Shown here piece after piece: positions 9,710 through 18,642 of a DNA stretch of 64,000 nucleotides. Below the pieces are notes generated by a model. It worked only from the letters and a program-made list of their open reading frames with translations, searched no databases and was not told the DNA's origin. Within the stretch, counting starts at the first letter, position 1, and every line of letters starts with the position of its first letter. Origin of the DNA: Vibrio penaeicida (GTDB lineage: Bacteria > Pseudomonadota > Gammaproteobacteria > Enterobacterales > Vibrionaceae); assembly GCF_030689305.1 (NCBI RefSeq), contig NZ_JAUYVM010000002.1, positions 186,001 to 250,000 on the forward strand, in the 5' to 3' direction. A program made the position numbers and the translations under genes.

Positions 9710-10357
9710 ATGTTTTCGCATGAAAGTACATTGCAAATCACTCAACTTAGCCATAATGCTATCGCTCAGTTATCTCCTTCATTTGATTCCTTACCTCATA
9801 CAAAACACGCTGATGGAAAATATCGGCTGCGACGGTACTCTGTTGTTGAATTTCAGTTGAATAGCTTGAAAGAAGTGAATAGACACAACTTCGTGCAGTC
9901 GGAAAATATCAACCACTTTCAGGGAGATGTGATTCGTCAATTTGAAGGCATTGAGGCTGATACCTTAAGTGGGGATGCCATGCATGAAATGTGTCAGCTG
10001 TTTGTCGAAGCCAATGCGTTGCCCTGTGGTCAGGAAATCGAAATCCACCAGATACGCATCGCGACGGTTTTTGATGAAACGCCAGTCGCCCCGGAAGGAG
10101 TTCACCAGGATGGCTTTGATCATATTGCAATAGTGGGTATAGACAGGCACAACATCGTAGGCGGAGAGATCATGCTTTATCAAGATAACCATGAAGCCCC
10201 ATTTTTTAGAAAAGTCCTAGAGAATGGAGAAATTGCGATTCTTGACGATCACAAGTTATGGCATAACGCCCAGCCCATTCGATCAATCATTCGTGATAAC
10301 GAAGGTCATATGGACGTCTTTGTTCTAACTGCGACGGATGGCAACCTGGCTATGTAA
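9710..10357 (+). CDS. 2OG-Fe(II) dioxygenase family protein
   Basis: 215 residues resembling the 2OG-Fe dioxygenase family that includes bacterial L-isoleucine/amino-acid hydroxylases (PF10014). The iron-binding triad is visible as His132-Gln-Asp134 (GVHQDGFDHIAI) and His185 (WHNAQPI), with GGEIMLY following the typical fold. It probably hydroxylates a free amino acid or similar small substrate in the cytosol using 2-oxoglutarate, oxygen and iron; the substrate cannot be told. The ATG at 9710 is preceded by AGGAG with a 7-nt spacer. It is monocistronic, converging on the DUF2797 gene. Confidence 0.8.
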   Translation: MFSHESTLQITQLSHNAIAQLSPSFDSLPHTKHADGKYRLRRYSVVEFQLNSLKEVNRHNFVQSENINHFQGDVIRQFEGIEADTLSGDAMHEMCQLFVEANALPCGQEIEIHQIRIATVFDETPVAPEGVHQDGFDHIAIVGIDRHNIVGGEIMLYQDNHEAPFFRKVLENGEIAILDDHKLWHNAQPIRSIIRDNEGHMDVFVLTATDGNLAM

Positions 10358-10364
10358 TCGAGAA

Positions 10365-10390
10365 AGCTGGAGAGCACACGCACTCCAGCT
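10365..10390. terminator. Hairpin between convergent genes
   Basis: Stem AGCTGGAG / CTCCAGCT with a 10-nt loop. Flanking T-tracts are weak on both strands, so termination strength is uncertain. Confidence 0.5.
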
Positions 10391-10401
10391 AACTTGTTCT
10401 A

Positions 10402-11226
10402 CTAGGCTTCAAACGTGACTTCGTATGAAGTGAATTTACGAACGTTTATCACGCCCGTATCCATAATAAGGTACTGACCTTTAATGCCTTTGAGAACCCC
10501 CGTCACTTCTGGATTCTTGTCAAAATTATGAGATACGATCTTGGTTGGGTGCTCAAGTACTGGGTAAGTAATCTCGGTGGGAGCATCAACAAGAGGTATT
10601 ACGGAGTCTTCACCATATTTCTCTTTAACTTGTTTGATGACTTCATTCGCATGAGGCATCAGTTCTTTAGCAAGTTCTTCTAATGGCAGTGGTTCAGCAT
10701 CGCCTTTTAGAAGCGTCCGCCAGTTCGTTTTGTCAGCGACGTGTTTAGCGAGTTCCACTTCGATTAAACCCGATATATGACGATTCTTTACTTTGTAGAT
10801 AGGCAGCCCTTGCGTGGCACCTTGATCAATCCATCGAGTCGGAATTTGCGTATGACGCGTAATTCCCACCTTCAAACTTGAGGTGTTTGATAGATAGACG
10901 TAATGGTCGACCATGCAATTCTCTTCGCCCCACTGAGGTTCTCGGCAAGTTCCCTCCTCGTAGTGACAAGTTTCAGGCTTCATTATGCACATATCGCAGC
11001 TTGCAAGCTTTCGCATGCAAACAAAGCAGTGACCCTGAGAGTAGCTTTTTTTGGTTTTCTTACCGCAAGAACTACAGAAAATGTTACCAGTGTGGGTGAG
11101 TTTAATGGGTTTTCCAATAAACGCATTTAGCCCAACCCGATCTTCGCCGACAGGTAGGGAATATTCGACACCTTCTGAAAGCTGAGAACTCAGCTTTTTC
11201 AGAGTACCTTTTGTATTGATTGACAT
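10402..11226 (-). CDS. DUF2797 family protein
   Basis: 274 residues matching the DUF2797 family of gammaproteobacteria. The N-terminal half carries a run of Cys pairs (CSSCGKKT, CFVCMRK, CDMCIMKPETC, GTCREP, ENC), which look like one or two zinc-binding knuckles, followed by HYVYLSNTSSLKVGITRHTQIPTRWIDQGA. That stretch recalls a GIY-YIG nuclease-like core (YVYLS...LKVGITR). The biochemical function is unknown to me. A nucleic-acid role is plausible from the GIY-YIG-like segment plus zinc ribbon, but this is inference. Cytosolic, no signal peptide. Single gene, convergent with the dioxygenase. Confidence 0.85.
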   Translation of the reverse strand: MSINTKGTLKKLSSQLSEGVEYSLPVGEDRVGLNAFIGKPIKLTHTGNIFCSSCGKKTKKSYSQGHCFVCMRKLASCDMCIMKPETCHYEEGTCREPQWGEENCMVDHYVYLSNTSSLKVGITRHTQIPTRWIDQGATQGLPIYKVKNRHISGLIEVELAKHVADKTNWRTLLKGDAEPLPLEELAKELMPHANEVIKQVKEKYGEDSVIPLVDAPTEITYPVLEHPTKIVSHNFDKNPEVTGVLKGIKGQYLIMDTGVINVRKFTSYEVTFEA

Positions 11227-11636
11227 GACATTACTCTTATTTGTTCACACCGTTACTAAGGGCTACAGACCCTAGGTGTGTTTGTTTTGTTTCTAGATTT
11301 TAGCAAAGTTATCAATTATCCCCGAATGGGATTTACAGGTATTACGGGAAGTCGACCTTATTTCCCTACACCAATTGGTGCTAAAGCGGTATAGGTTGAA
11401 CGAAATCTAACCATTAATGTTCTGCGGGGCTCTTATTGTGTTTTGAGCTAAATATAGAATGGTGTTCTTTGTCATTGATTTTTATTGATGTACATCTTTA
11501 TTTACTAAATTATGACTTCATTTTCACCATAAAATACGTGCTTATAAGTGCAGTTATGGTATCTTGCACATATGCATTATTGTGTGACTCCAGTTCCATT
11601 TTTATAGGGTTTTACACATGTAATATGAGGTGTAGC
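11227..11636. other. Divergent intergenic region
   Basis: 410 bp, AT-rich towards the cyclase gene, with promoters for the genes on both sides. A frame is open from 11436 into the cyclase gene, but it lacks a ribosome site. No RNA gene or operator recognised. Confidence 0.45.
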
Positions 11637-12980
11637 ATGAATAGAAAGCATCAAATGAGCTTTGTACAAAAAGTTTTTTTGGTGTTGTTGTTTGGTACAT
11701 TGTCGGTGATAACACTTTATTACCAATTTGGGGATACGCAGCGCCTAGTAATTTCGCCTGAACATTTTGCCTTTTTGTCTACAGATGACAGGCAATCAGG
11801 TGGCTCTACGGAGTCGAGTATGCAGGTGGAAGGGCATCAAGCGCATCTTCAATGTCAGTTAAAACGGAGTGAATATGCATGGCCATATTGCTCGGTTTCT
11901 ATACAGCTTTCTAATGATATAACGAAGGGAATCGATTTATCTAACTATCATACAGTTAGGCTGAATATCGACTACCATACTAACGACCCAGAAGCCCGAT
12001 TAAGAGTGTATTTAAGGAACTATAACTCAGCCTATTCAAGGGCAGATAACGAGTATTCCGTTAAATATAATGGTTTAGAGTTCGCTCCAGGCGTCGGGAA
12101 AGGCGCACTTGTTATTCCGATGGAGAACTTCCAAGTAATGACTTGGTGGTTAGCGGATTTTGATACTGATATCGAGCACGCTGCTCCAGAATTCAGCAAT
12201 GTGGTGTTATTTGAGATCGCGACAGGTTCACACACAGGGCTTGGTGAGCATGACATCAAAATATATAGCATAGAATTCGAAGGGCATTTTGTTGATGGAG
12301 AAAAGCTGATGCTTACTTTGGTACTGATATGGACGGTACTTGGTGTGGCACTCTTTTGGTTCGATCACAGTAGAAGCTTGACAGCCATCAGCCAAGCGAA
12401 TGCACGACACCTCCACCTGAAGACGGTTAATGACCGGTTACGTCAACAAAACACACGTTTTGCCGAAATGGCGCAAGTTGATGCTCTGACTGGGGCAAGG
12501 AATCGCCATTCAGTAAGAAACTGGTTGGATAACGCTGCCAAGCAGACGGAAGCCGGCTTAGATACATTGTCGATGATTTACTTGGATATAGACCATTTTA
12601 AGAGAATCAACGATACCTTTGGTCATCAGATTGGGGACGACATATTGAAGGAGTTCGTTCTTGTGGTCAGTGCTGTTATCCGACCTAGTGATCACTTAGT
12701 GAGATGGGGAGGAGAGGAGTTCATTGTATTCTGTCGAGATAGCGGATTGGAACAGGCTCAAGAAATTGCTGAGCGCATCCTATGCAATGTTAGAGAGCAT
12801 GTTTGGCTTCACGGCGAACCGTTAACGTGTAGTGCGGGTGTGGCAGAGATGGAAAATGAAAGAATGACCGAAACCATGGCCAGAGCCGATGAAGCGTTAT
12901 ACCAAGCCAAGCACCTAGGACGTGATCGAGTTGAAGTTCACTTTCGGCGCTGTGAGATAGCATCAGAGCAGATCGGTTAG
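11637..12980 (+). CDS. Membrane diguanylate cyclase (GGDEF)
   Basis: 447 residues. TM1 near 9-29 (VFLVLLFGTLSVITLYYQF), a periplasmic domain of about 190 residues, TM2 near 225-245 (LMLTLVLIWTVLGVALFWF), then a cytosolic GGDEF domain. The active motif is GGEEF at 358-362, and an inhibitory-site RxxD (RPSD, 349-352) lies exactly five residues before it, so the enzyme should make cyclic di-GMP with product feedback. No EAL domain. The periplasmic domain looks beta-rich (YHTVRLNIDYHTNDPEARLRVYLRNYNS), perhaps a ligand-binding jelly roll; this is inference. The start at 11637 is supported by TGAGG 6 nt upstream; a longer frame from 11436 has no ribosome site. Confidence 0.88.
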   Translation: MNRKHQMSFVQKVFLVLLFGTLSVITLYYQFGDTQRLVISPEHFAFLSTDDRQSGGSTESSMQVEGHQAHLQCQLKRSEYAWPYCSVSIQLSNDITKGIDLSNYHTVRLNIDYHTNDPEARLRVYLRNYNSAYSRADNEYSVKYNGLEFAPGVGKGALVIPMENFQVMTWWLADFDTDIEHAAPEFSNVVLFEIATGSHTGLGEHDIKIYSIEFEGHFVDGEKLMLTLVLIWTVLGVALFWFDHSRSLTAISQANARHLHLKTVNDRLRQQNTRFAEMAQVDALTGARNRHSVRNWLDNAAKQTEAGLDTLSMIYLDIDHFKRINDTFGHQIGDDILKEFVLVVSAVIRPSDHLVRWGGEEFIVFCRDSGLEQAQEIAERILCNVREHVWLHGEPLTCSAGVAEMENERMTETMARADEALYQAKHLGRDRVEVHFRRCEIASEQIG

Positions 12981-13023
12981 CGCAAACCCAATGAACTCAG
13001 GCTCATATTAGTAAATATTGTAT

Positions 13024-13058
13024 CTTAGAGCTTAGAGCTTAGAGCTTAGAGCATAGAG
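13024..13058. repeat. Heptamer tandem repeat (CTTAGAG x4 plus one variant)
   Basis: Four exact CTTAGAG units at 13024-13051, then CATAGAG at 13052-13058. The array covers the stop codon of sanA on the minus strand and runs directly into a terminator stem. Copy number is likely to vary by slippage. Confidence 0.85.
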
Positions 13059-13852
13059 GGCTCAGGCGAGCCCTCTTTTTTGATTTCTTTTTCTAGAGTC
13101 TCTTCTGATGTTTGTGCGTTGCCTACTTGCTCTGAAGAGTGACTATCGAGAGGTGGGATAGGTAAGTGTGGACCTTCGATGTTTTCAATTGGAACTTTAG
13201 GTCCCATGAACTTAGGTTGCTTATCAATAATATAGAGATCGATTAGCGCGTTTGCTCTCGCAAGCACTTCTCTTATACGAACAAACCAGCCACCCGATCC
13301 AGTGGGCCCCGGTACTGCCAAGCACACAGCCTTTATTCCATGATAATTGGCAATATACAAAGCACGCTCGCAGTGGAATGCTTGCGTCACAATTATAAAA
13401 TCATCAGCATCAAAAATGGCTTTTGCTCTTACTACTGAGTCTAGAGTTCTAAAACCAGCGTAGTCGAGGTAGATGGCATCTTCAGGAATACCCGCTTTTA
13501 AAAGATCCCGCTTCATGGTCCATGGCTCATTGTAGGAGCGGTGGGCGTTGTCGCCACTCAATAAATAAGACGACACCTTTTTATCCAAAAATAATTGAAT
13601 AGCTGTGTTGATGCGGTGGGTGTAAAAGTCGTTGAGGGTTCTACCAATGTACTTACTAGTACCTAGAACCAGTGCGACATCGTGATCGGGAAGCGTTTCA
13701 GGTTCAAAATACACTTGCGATTCGGTTTGCCAACTTATCCAGCGATCAATGAAAATGAGCGTGCCGAGTAAGGTAATTCCAGACAGTAGAATGACCAACG
13801 CTGCTCTGCGAAGCCATAAGATAAGTGAAGATGGTAGAGAGAGTTTCAGCAT
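13046..13852 (-). CDS. sanA: SanA, envelope barrier protein (DUF218/YdcF fold)
   Basis: 268 residues, closely matching E. coli SanA in its core: VALVLGTSKY, LLSGDNAHRSYNEPWTMKRDL, YAGFRTLDSVVRAK, TQAFHCERALYIA and VPGPTGSGGW...VRIRE. It has one N-terminal transmembrane segment (about residues 14-38) and a periplasmic DUF218 domain. In E. coli it affects vancomycin exclusion and the outer-membrane barrier. The ATG at 13852 is chosen because E. coli SanA begins MLK in the same place; 17 extra upstream codons overlap the neighbour. The C-terminal tail (SHSSEQVGNAQTSEETLEKE) is extended and low-complexity compared with E. coli, and its DNA includes another gene's terminator. Confidence 0.9.
   Translation of the reverse strand: MLKLSLPSSLILWLRRAALVILLSGITLLGTLIFIDRWISWQTESQVYFEPETLPDHDVALVLGTSKYIGRTLNDFYTHRINTAIQLFLDKKVSSYLLSGDNAHRSYNEPWTMKRDLLKAGIPEDAIYLDYAGFRTLDSVVRAKAIFDADDFIIVTQAFHCERALYIANYHGIKAVCLAVPGPTGSGGWFVRIREVLARANALIDLYIIDKQPKFMGPKVPIENIEGPHLPIPPLDSHSSEQVGNAQTSEETLEKEIKKEGSPEPSML
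13055..13076 (+). terminator. Intrinsic terminator of the diguanylate cyclase gene, inside sanA
   Basis: Stem AGAGGGCTC / GAGCCCTCT with an AGGC loop and a T-run from 13077. It lies within the last codons of the opposite-strand sanA gene. Confidence 0.8.
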
Positions 13853-13865
13853 GCTAGTTCCAATA

Positions 13866-14189
13866 TCAAACCTGCCGATTTCGCTGTGCCCAGATACCCA
13901 CAAGAGTAAACCATAATAGTAAGGCTATCACTAGCCAATCACGATCAAGCCGCGTTAGCCATTGTGAAAGAAGAGGAGACATTTTCACAATGAAAAAACC
14001 AAACCCAAATGCATTGATAGCAATGAAAGCAAAAGTTCGTACGATAAAGTGATGGCCAGAAAGTACGCGGCGCATAACTCGGTTAATATCCGAACCAAAC
14101 ACCACCAATCCACAGGCAATTACGGCTGTGGAAATTTCAGATAGGTAGGGAACCAGTTTCGTTCCTAGAGTGGTAAGTATCTCTAACAT
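13866..14189 (-). CDS. DUF3392 family inner-membrane protein
   Basis: 107-residue integral membrane protein with three or four predicted helices (STAVIACGLVVFG; FIVRTFAFIAINAFGFGFFIV; WLVIALLLWFTLVGIWA). It ends WAQRNRQV, which I associate with the Vibrio DUF3392 family. Function unknown. It ends 13 bp before sanA and is probably co-transcribed with it, suggesting an envelope role. The start is taken as ATG 14189 (MLEILTTLG); a GTG two codons upstream is an alternative. Confidence 0.8.
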   Translation of the reverse strand: MLEILTTLGTKLVPYLSEISTAVIACGLVVFGSDINRVMRRVLSGHHFIVRTFAFIAINAFGFGFFIVKMSPLLSQWLTRLDRDWLVIALLLWFTLVGIWAQRNRQV

Positions 14190-14220
14190 AACCACTAATC
14201 TTACGGTTTCATGCTAAAAA

Positions 14221-14243
14221 GAAAAGCCCATAAAGGGCTTTTC
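14221..14243 (-). terminator. Intrinsic terminator of the malic enzyme gene
   Basis: Stem GAAAAGCCC / GGGCTTTTC with a 5-nt loop, followed on the minus strand by TTTTTAG. Confidence 0.75.
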
Positions 14244-14306
14244 TGAATGAAACGTGCATTTGTGCCGACAATTTGTGTAAATTGACTAGAAACTCATCAA
14301 GTTATG

Positions 14307-15995
14307 TTAGAACGCTGTGCGTTTATACTTACGGTACACTGGTTGCCAGAAATGTTGGTTAATGGCTTTTTCTAGGGCTTCGTCTGTAATTTCTAGTGCA
14401 ACACCCTGCTCAATGGCTTTTTTCCCAACGGCGAACGCAATCTTTTTGGAAACCATATGGATTTCTTCCAGTGGAGGAAGCAATGCACCAGTTCCTTGTT
14501 GGGCTAGAGGTGAACATTCTGCCAGCGCTCGGCTTGACTCCATGAGCATTTCATCCGTCACACGTGACGCAGAAACCGCAAGAACGCCCAAGCCAATTCC
14601 AGGGAAAATGTAGCTATTATTGCACTGAGCAATCTCAAACGTTTTACCATCATGAATCACAGGAGCAAACGGGCTTCCAGTTGCAACGAGCGCAGCGCCA
14701 TCCGTCCAGCGAATGATATCGTTTGGCGTCGCTTCAACACGGCTTGTAGGGTTCGAAAGTGGGAACACAATAGGGCGATCACAACCGTCATGCATCGCTT
14801 GAATAACTTCTTTGCTGAATAAGCCCGGCGCACCAGAAACACCAATTAATACGGTTGGCTTGGCATTTTTAACCACTTCCAATAGAGAGAACCCAGCGTC
14901 ATCAGACTCCCAATCTTTAGTATTGGCATCTTTTTGAACCAAACGCTTTTGGAAATCCAGCAAGTTTTGCATGCCTTCTTGAAGCAAGCCCCAACGGTCG
15001 ACCATGTAAACTTGTGATCTCGCTTGTTTATCGGATAGACCTTCAGAGACCATTTGAGCAATGATGGCTTCAGCAATCCCGCAGCCAGCGGAGCCTGCGC
15101 CTAAGAAAGTAATGCGCTGCTCAGAAAGTTTGCTTCCAGCCGCATGGCAAGCCGCTATCAAAGAACCTACTGTAACGGCAGCCGTGCCTTGAATATCGTC
15201 GTTAAAGCAGCAAACGCGATCTTTATAGCGCTCTAGAAGAGGCATTGCATTCTTTTGTGCAAAATCTTCAAATTGAATCAATGCATCTGGCCAGCGGCGC
15301 TGGACGGCTTGCATAAATTCTTCAACAAATGCGTTGTATTCAGCACCAGTGATACGAGGGTGACGCCAGCCCATGTACATTGGATCGGCAAGACGTTGAG
15401 GGTTGTTAGTACCAACATCCAACACGATTGGTAAAGTATAGGCTGGGCTGATACCGCCACATGCCGTATAAAGCGCTAGCTTACCAATAGGGATACCCAT
15501 GCCACCGATCCCCTGATCACCCAGACCAAGGATTCGCTCGCCATCTGTCACTACGATCACTTTTACATTGTGGTTGGTGGCATTGTTGATCAAGTCATCA
15601 ATTCGATCACGGTTCGGGTAGGAGATAAAAATACCTCGACCGCGGCGGTAAATGTTCGAAAAATTCTCACAAGCCGCACCAACTGTCGGCGTATAGATGA
15701 TTGGCATCATCTCGCTGATGTGATTTTGAACTAAGCGATAGAAAAGGGTTTCATTCGTGTCTTGGATATTACGCAGGTAGATGTGCTTATCCATATCACT
15801 TTCGAAGTTTTTATACTGTTGATATGCGCGATCAACTTGTTCTTGTATTGTTTCGGTCGATTCCGGCAGCAAACCTTCAAGGTTAAAAGAAATGCGTTCT
15901 TCTGCGGAAAAAGCACTGCCTTTGTTTAAAAGAGGCGTACTCAGAAGAGCTGGACCCGCGTATTGGATATATAAAGGGCGTTTATCGTTATTCAT
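14307..15995 (-). CDS. maeA: NAD-dependent malic enzyme
   Basis: 562 residues, the E. coli MaeA/SfcA class. It decarboxylates malate to pyruvate in the cytosol, making NADH. Visible landmarks: malic-enzyme N-domain with [27 protein letters not shown] segment, [22 protein letters not shown], metal site FEDFAQKNA and [12 protein letters not shown], and Rossmann motif [15 protein letters not shown]. Length is normal. Single gene with its own terminator, divergent from the HrpB gene. A perfect palindrome at 16081-16094 in the shared promoter region may be an operator. Confidence 0.95.
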   Translation of the reverse strand: MNNDKRPLYIQYAGPALLSTPLLNKGSAFSAEERISFNLEGLLPESTETIQEQVDRAYQQYKNFESDMDKHIYLRNIQDTNETLFYRLVQNHISEMMPIIYTPTVGAACENFSNIYRRGRGIFISYPNRDRIDDLINNATNHNVKVIVVTDGERILGLGDQGIGGMGIPIGKLALYTACGGISPAYTLPIVLDVGTNNPQRLADPMYMGWRHPRITGAEYNAFVEEFMQAVQRRWPDALIQFEDFAQKNAMPLLERYKDRVCCFNDDIQGTAAVTVGSLIAACHAAGSKLSEQRITFLGAGSAGCGIAEAIIAQMVSEGLSDKQARSQVYMVDRWGLLQEGMQNLLDFQKRLVQKDANTKDWESDDAGFSLLEVVKNAKPTVLIGVSGAPGLFSKEVIQAMHDGCDRPIVFPLSNPTSRVEATPNDIIRWTDGAALVATGSPFAPVIHDGKTFEIAQCNNSYIFPGIGLGVLAVSASRVTDEMLMESSRALAECSPLAQQGTGALLPPLEEIHMVSKKIAFAVGKKAIEQGVALEITDEALEKAINQHFWQPVYRKYKRTAF

Positions 15996-16080
15996 TAGTG
16001 ACTCGGTAAGACATGTATCGGGCGTAGATTGAAATGATAGCGGTTTGGTTACATTCTTGTAAACCGAACTTCTCTAATTC

Positions 16081-16094
16081 GCTAATTAATTAGC
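16081..16094. promoter_or_regulatory. 14-bp perfect palindrome in the maeA/hrpB promoter region
   Basis: GCTAATTAATTAGC is a perfect palindrome located 86 bp upstream of maeA and 138 bp upstream of hrpB. The size suits a dimeric helix-turn-helix repressor such as MarR or TetR, but no regulator is identified. Confidence 0.4.
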
Positions 16095-16231
16095 AATAGT
16101 TTGAAGTTTATGTTCCACAAACTACTATTTGGAGCTCACAAAAGCGCAACGTGCTTTCTCCATGTATACCACTTAGGTTTGGGTATATACTCTGCGCCAT
16201 ATTTTCAAATTTCTCTAGACGACCTTTTCAC

Positions 16232-18562
16232 ATGCTTCCAATCGACGCGATAAAACCTGAATTTGATTCTTTGATAGATCAGCACCATTTAGTTGTTGAG
16301 GCTGAAACCGGATCAGGTAAATCGACTCGGTTGCCGCTATGGGCTGCAAAATTTGGTCGAATATTGGTGGTTGAACCAAGGCGAATAGCGTGTACCTCAC
16401 TGGCTGAATATTTGGCGAAGGAAGACGGAACAAAGCTTGGCGACAAGATCGGCTATGCAATCAAACTGCAAAGCTTCTATTCCGAAAACACTCAAGTAGT
16501 GTTTGTCACACCTGGTGTGGCGCTGCGCTGGTACTCTGAAAACAAACTGAGTAATTTTGATACGGTGATGGTGGATGAATTTCACGAAAGGCGTTGGGAT
16601 ACGGATCTTCTTGTTTCTATATTACGCCGTGAAGAGCAGCATCGCTTGATTGTTACCTCCGCAACTCTAGAGTCCCAAAGATTGGTTGATTACATAGGCG
16701 GAAAACGAATATACGCTGAGGGGCGTGTGTATTCTGTGAGTGTTGGTTATCGCGCAAAGGATACAAGGCACTTACCCGATATCAGGGGGCTCGAACAAAA
16801 AGTGCGAACCGAGGTCGAGCACTGTTTACAAGAAACCGAAGGTGACATTCTTGTTTTTTTACCGGGTAGAAAAGAAATCACACAATGCCAACAAGCCCTG
16901 TCTAGCCTAGATGATGTGCTTGTTACGCCTCTTCATGCTTCTGTATCGGATACTCAACGCGAACTGGCTTTGAAGCGACAGGACCAGCAGAAAGTAGTAT
17001 TGGCAACCAACGTAGCAGAAACCTCACTGACCATTCCCAATATTTCGGTGGTGATAGATAGCGGGTTGGAAAGGCGGACTTTGCAAAGAAATGGTCGAAC
17101 GGTACTTAGCTTAAAGCACATTTCAAAAGCGAGCGCGAAGCAGAGAGCGGGGCGGGCGGGGCGCGTTCAAGACGGTATTTGTGTCCGGTTGTTCGGGGAG
17201 CACGCGCCACTCGATGCAGCAACACCACCAGAATTGCACCGCGAAGAGCTCACCGAGGCGATGTTAGCCAGTGCCAGTTGTGGGTATCCTTTAGACACAT
17301 TAACCTTTCTTGAACCACTACCAGAAAAATCGGTCGCACAAGCCATTGAGCGACTCACGCAAATGGGCGCAATTGATGATCAAGGTGTAATTACCACTCA
17401 TGGCAAAATTCTCTATCCACTTCCTATTGATGCATTGTACGCAGATTTACTGACTCGTTTACCCACCAAACCATTGCGCGAAGCGATGGTGGATCTAAGT
17501 GCTGTCTTATGTACACCAGCGCGCCTCTTCAAGCTGCCAGAAAGTGAAGACAAGTTAGAAAAACTCAACCAATGGGAACCCAAAGGCTGCGACGCACTCA
17601 CCCTGATCAAACTTATTCGCGGAGAGTCATGTGATGCCATTTTTGTTGATGCGCAAGTACTGAGCGAAGCACAAGCACTAGCGAGACAAATGCGGGATGC
17701 GCTATCGCTACCCGATTTAGAGGTTGCGTCTCGGTTCGATTCAAACGTATTTGTAAATGAAATCGCGCGGCTTCATCCCGAGCTTGTTTTTGTTCGTAGA
17801 GAGAAACGTAGGCAAGCTCTGGGCAATGGCTACAGTGAGTTGACGGTCGGAAGGGATTCGCGATTTCCCGATACAGCAGAAGTGGCAGTCGTACTGGATC
17901 AGCACAGCTTACCGGGAAGAGGGGTCAAACAAACGCTAAACCTCGCGACCATAATGTTGCCCATGGCGATGAAGCAAATAGAAGCGCTGGATATCGGAGA
18001 GTGGGCAAATGGCGACATGATAAAAATTGAAGCAGAGTGGGTTACACGCTCTCAATATCTCTACGCAGGTCGGGTAATTGCCGAACGTTTGAGTGAACCA
18101 CAAGGTGTGGAATCGGTTGCCAATGCCCTTATTCAAGGCAAAGCGTGGAAAGGGTTTGCAGAAAAACTCAAAGCGGATATCGCGGCGTGGAACTTGTACA
18201 AAGCACTGGAAAAAAACAATTCCGAAGACAAAGTAGAAAGTGCAGCGTGCTGGCTAGAGCAACAGTTACGAGACCTCGGCGTTGAAACACTTGCGGATCT
18301 TGAATTACTTGATCCGGAAGATATTCAATTCGAAGGTATTCCATATTGGGAAAGAGAGGATTTTGATGAAAAATTTCCAACTCTTCTCAATATCGGCGAT
18401 TTGCAACTGACCGTAGAGTATTTCCCAAGTAAAAAGCTCGTCCATGTTTTGTACCTTCGCGGTCTAAGAAAAGGTGACCCTAAACGCTGGGAGTTGCCAC
18501 GTTGGAGCGGATGGCGTGTGCAGTATCGCAAAGCCAGCCGAATAGTTGATATTAAAAACTAA
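16232..18562 (+). CDS. hrpB: ATP-dependent helicase HrpB
   Basis: 776 residues, DEAH-type RNA helicase of the HrpB branch. Motif I GSGKST (27-32), motif II DEFH (115-118; the HrpB variant of DEAH), motif III SATLES, motif V NVAETSLTIPNI, motif VI QRAGRAGR, then the helicase-associated and HrpB C-terminal regions. Somewhat shorter than E. coli HrpB (about 809). Role in RNA metabolism or general nucleic-acid remodelling; the precise substrate is unknown even in model species. The start at 16232 matches the family start (short lead before motif I), and in-frame codons upstream from 16151 are probably untranslated. No strong ribosome site. Confidence 0.85.
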   Translation: MLPIDAIKPEFDSLIDQHHLVVEAETGSGKSTRLPLWAAKFGRILVVEPRRIACTSLAEYLAKEDGTKLGDKIGYAIKLQSFYSENTQVVFVTPGVALRWYSENKLSNFDTVMVDEFHERRWDTDLLVSILRREEQHRLIVTSATLESQRLVDYIGGKRIYAEGRVYSVSVGYRAKDTRHLPDIRGLEQKVRTEVEHCLQETEGDILVFLPGRKEITQCQQALSSLDDVLVTPLHASVSDTQRELALKRQDQQKVVLATNVAETSLTIPNISVVIDSGLERRTLQRNGRTVLSLKHISKASAKQRAGRAGRVQDGICVRLFGEHAPLDAATPPELHREELTEAMLASASCGYPLDTLTFLEPLPEKSVAQAIERLTQMGAIDDQGVITTHGKILYPLPIDALYADLLTRLPTKPLREAMVDLSAVLCTPARLFKLPESEDKLEKLNQWEPKGCDALTLIKLIRGESCDAIFVDAQVLSEAQALARQMRDALSLPDLEVASRFDSNVFVNEIARLHPELVFVRREKRRQALGNGYSELTVGRDSRFPDTAEVAVVLDQHSLPGRGVKQTLNLATIMLPMAMKQIEALDIGEWANGDMIKIEAEWVTRSQYLYAGRVIAERLSEPQGVESVANALIQGKAWKGFAEKLKADIAAWNLYKALEKNNSEDKVESAACWLEQQLRDLGVETLADLELLDPEDIQFEGIPYWEREDFDEKFPTLLNIGDLQLTVEYFPSKKLVHVLYLRGLRKGDPKRWELPRWSGWRVQYRKASRIVDIKN

Positions 18563-18642
18563 GAGCTATTTTATTTGGGGTTTTGGCGTAATCTTTGCTT
18601 GTCTACTTGAAAACACTAATAAAAAGACAAAGGTTGCCGCCT

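Noticed and set aside
9557..9754. A minus-strand frame of 65 codons upstream of the dioxygenase gene.
   Set aside because: It overlaps the start of the real gene and has no ribosome site or motif.
16180..16192. A possible third end of the repeat element (GGTTTGGGTATAT).
   Set aside because: Three bases are missing and the rest of the end is not matched; chance similarity is likely.
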